Source: Amborella trichopoda (taxonomy: Eukaryota; Streptophyta; Magnoliopsida; Amborellales; Amborellaceae). From it: a DNA stretch of 64,000 nucleotides. The notes under the pieces are model-generated. The model saw only the letters and a program-made list of their open reading frames with translations, was not told where the DNA came from and did not search any database. The translations under genes and the position numbers were made by a program. Where the stretch lies: assembly GCF_000471905.2 (NCBI RefSeq), contig NW_006494931.1, positions 2,911,399 through 2,975,398 of the forward strand, written 5' to 3'. Shown piece by piece: positions 56,899 to 64,000 of the stretch. Position 1 is the stretch's first letter, and the number at the start of each line of letters is the position of its first letter.

Positions 56899-57610
56899 GA
56901 AAAAACTACAAAAGTCCTTCCTTGACCCAACTTTGTTTATAAACTACTTCCAACCAATTTTTTATCACAACTTATACCCCAAAACAAATTTTTTTAGAAA
57001 ATATCTTCCAGTAAAAAATAATAGTTTTTATGACCAAAATGCCCTCTCTCTCTCCTAACACCGACTACTAAACATTTCTCAAAACATGCAAAAAGATGGT
57101 ATGGCAGTATAAACAAGCGGTTCAACAATATCCCAAAGCGATCTGGCAATAGGCTCTTGCAGTCTGGCACTGCCAAAGAGCAGTCCGACAATAGCCCCAT
57201 GCGGTCCGACAACAGGCTCATGCGGTCTGGCAATAGACCCAAAGTCTGTCTAGCAATGTCCCCACTCAATCCAGTATATTGTGGACTCGATCTGGCATTC
57301 TTTTTGGTTGTTGAGCATCTTACGGGAATGTGACACCATTATGTACGAACAATAGCATTTTTATCAAAAAACCGATGATTTTTTTATTTAAGGGGGTATT
57401 GGCTAAAAAAGGCTTGTTTTGTGCTAATCTTACAGAGATATGACATCATTGTGTATGGATAAAAATATTTTTGTCAAACAAAATAAAAATAGTGACTTTT
57501 TAATTTAAGGGGGTATTGGCTAGAAAAACTTGTTTGGAGTAAAATTGTGATAAAAACATTGGTTGGGGAGACGATGTTTAGAAAACCCAAAGCGTTGTTT
57601 CAATTTTCTC
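56899..57610. mobile_element. Long-TIR element (about 0.7 kb)
   Basis: Left CCAACCAATTTTTTATCACAA and right (reversed) CCAACCAATGTTTTTATCACAA, continuing through CCCCAAAACAA / ACTCCAAACAA. The right half carries a 115-bp direct duplication ending AAGGGGGTATTGGCTA(A/G)AAAA (57,300-57,530). Superfamily unassigned; boundaries approximate. Confidence 0.65.
57125..57270. repeat. Minisatellite, about 27 bp x 5
   Basis: Units of GCGGTC(C/T)G(A/G)CAA(C/T)AG with CCCATGCG-type spacers. Any reading frame across it gives a nine-residue periodicity (LLPDRM/LLSDRM on the minus strand). Located inside the long-TIR element. Confidence 0.85.
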
Positions 57611-57896
57611 GTATTTTTTCATTTTGTACGACGGGGGTAAGAGGGCCCTACCATAAACACAGGACGTGGCGCTAACCTATAGAGCGCCGGCTCGTTTTTT
57701 AGAAGCGATGAGAGAAGTTATTAGTCCGTATATGTCTTGTCTGAGCACAAGGAAATGTGAAGAAGATATTGAAAATGGTGATTATTTTATGGATGTGACG
57801 GGATGCCTTTGGCATCGTATGCGAGCAGGTCGGCCCCTCGGCCAAATTACCCTTGTTATATTTGCCCTGCAAAATAAGACTTGTTTTGTTTATTGT
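57611..57896. other. Short GC-richer segment, unassigned
   Basis: A 77-codon plus-strand frame (57,666-57,899) encodes no recognised motif. The higher GC than its surroundings may mark an old coding or retroelement fragment. Confidence 0.3.
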
Positions 57897-58230
57897 TAGA
57901 AGAAAGTTTATATAAGGATGCAATATTATAATGTAGAATTACGGATGCAGCTCAAAACCTTCTGATGAATGATCTCGACATCGACACGTATGACTATGAA
58001 AAATAATAAGATTTCAAGTCTCAAAAAATAGTATATTTTACAACATATTATCTACATCATCTATTTTTAAGATTTTCATATATTTATAGATCTACTTGAT
58101 TTTAACTATTTTTTAAATTTAAAATTTTATAATTAGATATAAAAATAGATTTGGAGATAATCCTAAGAACATTTTACATCAAAATTATATGCCATGATAA
58201 AATTTAAAGGTGCGCTTTACCTCTACAGCT
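57897..58230. mobile_element. MITE, family 1 copy 3, right end lost
   Basis: Starts GTTTATATAAGGATGCAATA. The interior matches copy 2 (ATCTCGACATCGACACGTATG, AGATTTTCATATATTTATAG, AAAATTTTATAATTAGATAT, AAAGGTGCGCTTTA). Similarity stops before the expected right TIR. Confidence 0.8.
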
Positions 58231-59460
58231 ACGCATGCATCTGTATGCCAAAAACGAAAGAAGAGCCTTTCAATGTTGTGCTCGCTATTCATCCAGCTAA
58301 GCAGTGAACGAAATTTCGCTGAATTTTTCGATTATTCGGGCTTCTTCAAAGTTGTGTATATTTATTTGAGTGATTTATATAGAGACATTAAAAAAATTTC
58401 TAAATTACAAAATGCTCTATTTATAGATAAAAATTATAAAGAACATCAGTTAAAATATATATTTTTTTGTTTCTTTAGTTTTTCATTAGTAAGGCAGTAC
58501 TCCAAGTTTTTGGGTAGTGCCCTACCAAAAAAAAAAAAAAAATAGGTCCGTTGATGTCTTCAAACAAAAGGGCAATTTTGAAGAAAGTAAAAAAAAAAAT
58601 TGTAAGTCGTCCGATTTTTTTTTTCACCTATAAATAGGGCATTTGGTATTTTAGGAAAAAAATTTAGAATCCACACCTAAGTAACTTAATTTATTTTTGG
58701 CTTGCCTGTTAGCAGGTATTTATTGAAAGTTTTGAAAGGACGACAAGGAATCCCCCTCAACGCCTATGTGTTGTCTCAATTTTTGTTTCTATATATATAA
58801 CAAGTTGAATTAAACTCCGTGACACTGGGTATCTAAACCTGCAGAGTTTTTAAAACCTTTGAGCAAATGTCTTGGAAGTGTAAGAGAAGGAAAGGTTTAC
58901 AGTTGTCTAGGAAAGCCTTACGGCTGGCAAACGGCTCGGCCTGGGCTCGCATCCATGGCGATAGGGCAGAACCCACCCTGTCCGGACTAAGGGCCTGTCA
59001 AAACCTAGATGGGCCAAATATAATCCAAGAAAAAGAAAGGGAAAACATCTCTGTTCAACATAAATTATTAATGGAAGACTGAAATAATGGAAGACTCAAG
59101 CTCAAAAAATATGAAAATCACCCGAGTATATGTTTTTGACGGATAAAACTCGGTTTCCATATTTCTTAACTGAAAATCTGAAATTTGGGAGTGATTTTGA
59201 TAGATTTTGGAACCTTTTCGTGTTTTTAACAGCAATATTATTTTCATAATAAGATTTGGGTTCATCAAAACCCAAATCGAACAACAATTTAACACGAAAT
59301 TAAAGGGTTCTTAAGGTTCTTGGCACATAAAAAAAAATCCCCTAATCTCTTCCGTTCTCTCTTATTTATCCACTTGATAGATTATGGGTTCTTTCTCAAT
59401 CTATTGAAGTTATCTACAAAAGCCCTCTGCCAGTTCTCGTCTTTATCAAATTTAATCACT
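58231..59460. other. Unassigned sequence
   Basis: Contains the TATAAATAGGG-bearing repeat at 58,540-58,700 and a short GC-rich piece at 58,900-59,000. Reading frames are short and carry no recognised motif. Confidence 0.4.
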
Positions 59461-59469
59461 ATAAATTTT

Positions 59470-59960
59470 CTTCGTATCCCCTATTTTTTGTTTTCATATC
59501 TCAATAGACCCAAAGATTTAAAATATATATCATAACCCCCTGACTAACTTTATCTACTTTTAGCTATTTTTTTTAGCCCTAACAAATATAAAAAAGTTAT
59601 GTTCATTCTAAACCTTTTATCTCTTTACGTGATATATTCCTCCCAAATTTTTCTCTCTAACATTCACCCTCTTTATCTCCCTAAGGGAGAGAGAGAGAGT
59701 GAGAGACTAGGGGGAAGGAAGAGAGAGTGGAAAAATAGGTAGAGAGATTTAGGAAAAAATTATGTGAAGAGAGATAAATAATGGTATTTAGAAAGGATAT
59801 GTCCTTTTTATATTTGTTTGAGGCAAAAAACTAGGTTTAAACGAGATAAAGTGAGCTTAAGGGGTTAAAAGATATAAAACTTAGAATTTTTATGATCCAA
59901 GATATGTTTTGAAACTTTGGGTCTATTGAGATATAAAACTTAAAAATGGGGGGTATGGAG
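59470..59960. mobile_element. Palindromic MITE (about 480 bp)
   Basis: TATCTCAATAGACCCAAAG near the left end is repeated inverted near the right end (CTTTGGGTCTATTGAGATA). Arms of about 200 bp remain partly complementary (CTCTC/GAGAG blocks, AACAAATATAAAAA). Target duplication not settled. Confidence 0.7.
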
Positions 59961-59989
59961 ATATTTTTCCTTTTTTTTTTTTTACCAAA

Positions 59990-60346
59990 CCTCATTGTTG
60001 TTGTTGATTTCTACACCAAATCGGATGAATTTTGCCTTGTTTTTAGGCTCTGTTTAGAGTGAAAAAGGACTACTGGAAATTGATATTTTGAGCTCGATTT
60101 CACTTTATAATTCTTCCAAATCAGTAAATAAAGTCTCGCACCATTCTCCAGTAGATGTAGGTCACAGTTTGTCTTCGAAACACGTTAAATCTTTGTGCTC
60201 TGTGGATTTAATGTTGTTGGATTTTTCATTCTATGTTCTTGCTTTGACATTGTGTAATTTTTATTACTTGTTTAAATTGATATGAATGCACAATAGTTGT
60301 GAATTTTATAAACTCTTGCTGATTTTTCACCAATCGATCTTAATAA
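59990..60346 (+). repeat. Probable copia 5' LTR (left boundary unknown)
   Basis: The sequence directly upstream of a tRNA-iMet primer binding site, ending in ...CAATCGATCTTAATAAA. No second LTR copy lies in the window, so the left end cannot be placed. Confidence 0.4.
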
Positions 60347-60359
60347 ATGGTATCAGAGC
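60347..60359 (+). other. Copia primer binding site (tRNA-iMet)
   Basis: TGGTATCAGAGCC, the usual 13-base plant copia site, followed by a leader and a gag frame. Confidence 0.85.
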
Positions 60360-60450
60360 CTAGGGTTTGTTCTTCATTGTGTCTGTGAAGAAAGGGGTGT
60401 TTTGCTATTGTAGTTATTTACTATATTTTTTTCTTGAAAATAGAAAGAGC

Positions 60451-61242
60451 AATGGAATTGAAAAAATTAAATCAAAGTAATTAGCCAATATAGAAAATGA
60501 TGATAGAAGATTATCTTGTTGGAAAAGAATTAGATCGTTCACTTCAAGGTAAGGAGGTCATGCCTGCTGGAATGGGTGATTGGGAATGAGATTTTCTTGA
60601 TCGAATATGTTTGGTAGCTATTAAACCATGTATTTCACTATCAATTTTATTTGATGTTTGTTAATGTAAAACATCTGCAGAGCTTTGACAATCTTTAGAG
60701 CAATCATTTGAGCAACCCTATTTCTTTTTAAAATGAAAGAATGTGTTACAATTAGGTCGCACATGAGTGAATTTAATTCAATTTCTGCACAATTGAGGTC
60801 TTTGAAAGTGAATTTGGATGAAGAAGTATTATGTTTGAGTTTGCTGAGTTTTTTGCCTGCTAGTTGGGATACCTTGGTTACCATTGTAACTAATATAATA
60901 GGTAACACGTTTAATTTAAAAGATGTTATAGCTTCAGTGTTAAATGAAGAGGCTGGAAATGCATCTACACAAATACTTGCCAAATCAAATCAAGTATTGG
61001 TATTAGGAAAAAGAGAAAGAACACAGTATAGAGGCCAACCCTATGGCCTTAATAGGGGCAAATCTCATAGCAGAGACATGTCCAAGTCACAGGACAAGAA
61101 GGTTACTTGCCAGTATTGTAAGAAACTTGGTCACACAAAGAAAGAATGTTATGCTTTTGTAGACATACACCTCAAAATTCTGGCTAAGGGAACTTCTAAA
61201 AACCTTGATTCTAGTCCTAAAGGACCACACAAACCCTTGTAG
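60451..61242 (+). pseudogene. Ty1/copia gag remnant with zinc knuckle
   Basis: After an ATG at 60,451 the frame has several stops to about 60,730, then is open for 169 codons (60,733-61,242). It shows the copia gag middle domain (LRSLKVNLDEEVLCLSLLSF, LPASWDTLVT) and the CCHC knuckle CQYCKKLGHTKKEC. A stop follows the knuckle, and no protease or integrase lies downstream, so the element is truncated at about 61,250. Confidence 0.88.
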
Positions 61243-61969
61243 ACTATAGGTATCCTAAACTCAATTTAATTAACTCAAAATTACCCAAATCCTATCCCAA
61301 CTTGAAGTAGACCCAAGACTTTCCAATGATCCAAAAATCGCCTGAATCGAACCTACGAATAAAGAGATATATCAAATGATAATTTGATCCCTGCAGGCTG
61401 ATGACACAATCAACACATATGATGACATAGTAAGCACCTTTTTTTTTTTTAATTAGATAAGGATAAAGCTTCAAGATAAATCCAAATAAATTCGAAAAAT
61501 TTTCAAAAACTTCAAGAAAAATCACCAATAGAATTCTATAAATACCCCTATTCATAACCCAAAAAAAACGTGACAAGAAACCACAAAGAAATCCCTTAGA
61601 AATTCTCGAAATTAGAAAAATAGCCCAAAAATAGGAAAATCCTTTAGAAAATTCCTAAAAAATTAGAAAAAATTCCCAAAAATCCTAAAAAATTAGAGAA
61701 AATCTCAGAAGCCATATTCAACCTCTGGAGATCCCAAAACCTTTAAAAAGCAAAAAAAATTCTCCTCCAATCCCAAGAAAAGCCTGAGTAGACCCTACCT
61801 AAAATTCTCAATATTTCCCCTTGTCTTGGGAACCCTAGATCTAGGTCAAAAGAACCTAAGATCTATCAATTTCAGCAAGCAAAGGCATAAAAAAAAGAAG
61901 AGATGGTGGCATAAATTGGAAGAGCGACCTTATCTAAGCCCGAAACTCCGGGTTTCTTGTCCCTAGAGG
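61243..61969. other. AT-rich unassigned sequence
   Basis: Between the copia gag remnant and the solo LTR. Contains repeated AAAATT(A/C)(G/C)(A/C)AAA-type phrases (CCTAAAAAATTAGA x 3 near 61,650-61,700). No gene seen. Confidence 0.4.
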
Positions 61970-61974
61970 TAAGT

Positions 61975-63900
61975 TGTAACAATCCTAAACTTTCAAAAAA
62001 ATAAAAAAAATAAAAATATAATAATAATATTAATGGTGTTAACATAAATAAATACAAAAAAAATAAAAATAAATAAAATAATAAGTATATATTAGTAATG
62101 ATGATAATAATAATAATAATACTAATATACGGTTAGGGTATTGTTGCTTTTATATTAACAATAAATAAAAAATATCATTGTTAGTATACCTGAGGGTCCA
62201 ATTTTACTTGGGTGGACCTTAGGTCTACCACCTTAAAGGTTTATAAGAACACTCCTTTAAACGACACCTGGCATTGAGGTGTTTCTTTTTTATACGTCTT
62301 TTTCTCTCTCTCCTATGCACATCTCTTTTAACAAATTTGTTCCCACCCTCTCTCTAAATACAAAAAAAAAAGTGGCTGGGATCAATAGTGATTCATGGCG
62401 GCAAGAACATGTGAATAACGTTAATGGCGTTCCATCCTCCAAATTGAAATCAGTGGATAGAAAATCATTTGGGTTCTTTCTTTTTTTTTTTGAATTTGAA
62501 ATATGAACTATCGTAGAAAAGCTCCATTCAAAACAAAAAAAAGAAGACTGGTTTACTTAGTTCTATTTGCTTCCCCAGTTTCGGAGTTAAGTGTAAGTGA
62601 CATCATCTTCCTAAAAAATAGTCTGTTTTTAATAAATAGTAATATTTCCATCCAGGATATCTATTTTATAAGTTTTGCGTGTAAGTGACTTCAATTTCTT
62701 GAAAAAAAATATTTTTAATAAAAATTATGATATTGTATCTATGTTAGAAATTTTAATTGCTGTAAATTCTTAGAAAAATAAATTTATTTATTTTTCTTGT
62801 CTATTGTTAGAAAATTTTAGATACTGTAAAATTCTTAGAAATAAATGTGATATTTCTGCTGTTAGTAAAGTTGTGAGATTTCTTTCTACTGTTTTTGAAT
62901 ATTTAGACATTGTAAATTTCATGCGCAAATAACTGCCTTATTATTTAAAAATTGATATTTTAATTACAACATTGTTGTGAAATGTTTATTTGTGAATTGA
63001 TATCCCATAAATTGTGATGATTCTGTATTCTTGAATTTCTGTAAGAGTTTTTCTATACATATTAAATTGGCAATTATGCTAGAATGTCTTTACGAACTGC
63101 TACCTTTCTAAATTTGAGCCCAAAATATTTGATTGGTTATTTTTGAAATGTTATTGAATGACTGTTATTAATAGTTTTAGTGAAATTCATATTAATGATT
63201 TCAGTGATATGTTGAGTACATGATATTGTTGTTTTCAAATGTTTAAAGAGATTTAGAAATACTTTAAGTAAGCAAGTGGACTCATCCGGTTCGCCGGTGA
63301 GGTATAAGTGGACCTATCAGGGACGACGGTAGGGATTAAGTGGACTCATCCGCTACGCCGGTAAGGTATAAGTGGACCTGCAAGGATTAAGTGGATCTAT
63401 CTGGGACGCCGATAGGGATTAAGTGGACCCATCAGGACGCTGATGGGGTTTATAGGTGACCTACTTGGGACGCCAGTAGGGTATTTTGTGAAATCCTTTG
63501 AATTATGCACTGCCGTTAGAGTGTTATATGCATTTCAATTATTTGGATTATACTTAATTATATATTTTTTGAAAGTGAAACTGTTGATGCATTTCTGTTA
63601 ATAGATCTCCTTTTTGAAAATATTGATATCTCTCAACCATGATTATTTTTAGGATTTTGATGATTACTTACTGAGTAGCCAAACTCATCAAACTATGGTA
63701 AACATTTTTTCAAGATAACTGCGGTTTCATTTTGAGTGCTCGTAAGGATCAACTTTGGAAGATATTGTAGTTGTGCTTGAGCTTTCTTTTCTTACTTTGT
63801 AAGAATTCGCCACTGTAAATTTGTCCTATCAAGAGATGTATATATGTTTTGACTGTCACATCTCAGGAATATCTGTATTGTAAATTCTTGGGGTGTGACA
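61975..63900 (+). repeat. Solo LTR of a gypsy-type element (1,926 bp) with perfect 5-bp target duplication
   Basis: Begins TGTAACAATCCTAAAC and ends CTTGGGGTGTGACA, TG...CA. Flanked by TAAGT at 61,970-61,974 and 63,901-63,905. The ending, the TACTTACTGAGTAGCC phrase near 63,665 and the internal minisatellite resemble plant Tekay/Del-type gypsy LTRs (recall, not searched). No internal region is attached, so it is a solo LTR left by recombination. Confidence 0.88.
63274..63484. repeat. 32-bp minisatellite x 6-7 inside the solo LTR
   Basis: Units follow AAGTGGAC(T/C)(C/T)ATC then GGGACGCCGGTAGGGATT, with one shortened copy. GC-rich against the AT-rich LTR. Confidence 0.9.
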
Positions 63901-64000
63901 TAAGTATATCTTTCTTTACTTAATTCAGTTTGTTTTTATTCATTTAATTATCTGTTTTATTTTATTTTTTTCTAGAAATTAATTCATCATTACATTTAAT

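Noticed and set aside
58867-59082. 71-codon frame with a GC-rich start
   Set aside because: Too short and without similarity I can name; no flanking exon found.
60621-60983. 120-codon minus-strand frame
   Set aside because: Antisense of the copia gag remnant, whose plus frame carries the zinc knuckle.

Overview
The window looks like nuclear DNA from a seed plant, probably a woody angiosperm with a transposon-rich genome. It is AT-rich, has GT-AG introns of up to about 10 kb, and is packed with plant-type Ty1/copia, Ty3/gypsy, TRIM, LINE, SINE, hAT and Mutator-like elements. The species cannot be fixed from the sequence alone. A run of 20 Ns (52,830-52,849) marks an assembly gap.

I can assemble one convincing host gene. 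It is a MATE-family (DTX/DETOXIFICATION, DTX27-like) efflux transporter on the minus strand, 55,244 down to 34,326. Eight exons with GT-AG junctions and compatible phases give an uninterrupted 493-codon reading frame. Intron lengths in transcription order are 544, 2,636, 2,194, 3,240, 741, 9,946 and 136 bp. Nearly all of the extra length is transposon sequence: intron 6 holds a solo-LTR-like block, a tandem array of LTR-like units that are themselves long palindromes, and a MITE-related satellite; introns 2-4 hold an hAT-type element and several MITEs. Another hAT-type element lies 178 bp upstream of the start codon.

Layout. 1-13,453: two decayed copies of one copia family joined through a shared LTR; about 560 bp of the first copy is replaced by 9 kb that contains a decayed gypsy gag region, tandem repeats and a T-rich tract. 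13,460-18,300: decayed gypsy pol on the minus strand (protease-proximal linker, RT, RNase H and integrase in order), split by a 1.86-kb insertion of unknown type. 18,300-23,100: mostly unassigned, with two MITEs in opposite orientation and a LINE endonuclease remnant. 23,460-29,273: a 5.8-kb hAT element with TIRs, an 8-bp target duplication and a frameshifted transposase, inserted at the 5' edge of a SINE. 29,430-33,760: a TRIM, a second SINE and a Mutator-like long-TIR element. 34,326-55,244: the MATE gene. 55,422-59,960: an hAT-type element, TIR elements and MITEs. 60,347-61,242: copia primer binding site and gag remnant. 61,975-63,900: a solo LTR with a perfect 5-bp target duplication.

No CRISPR, rRNA gene, bacterial-type operon or unfamiliar multi-gene system was found. 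The most unusual structures are the palindromic-LTR tandem array inside a host intron, and several nested insertions that give the order of events. All element boundaries were read by eye; those given with target-site duplications are the firmest.
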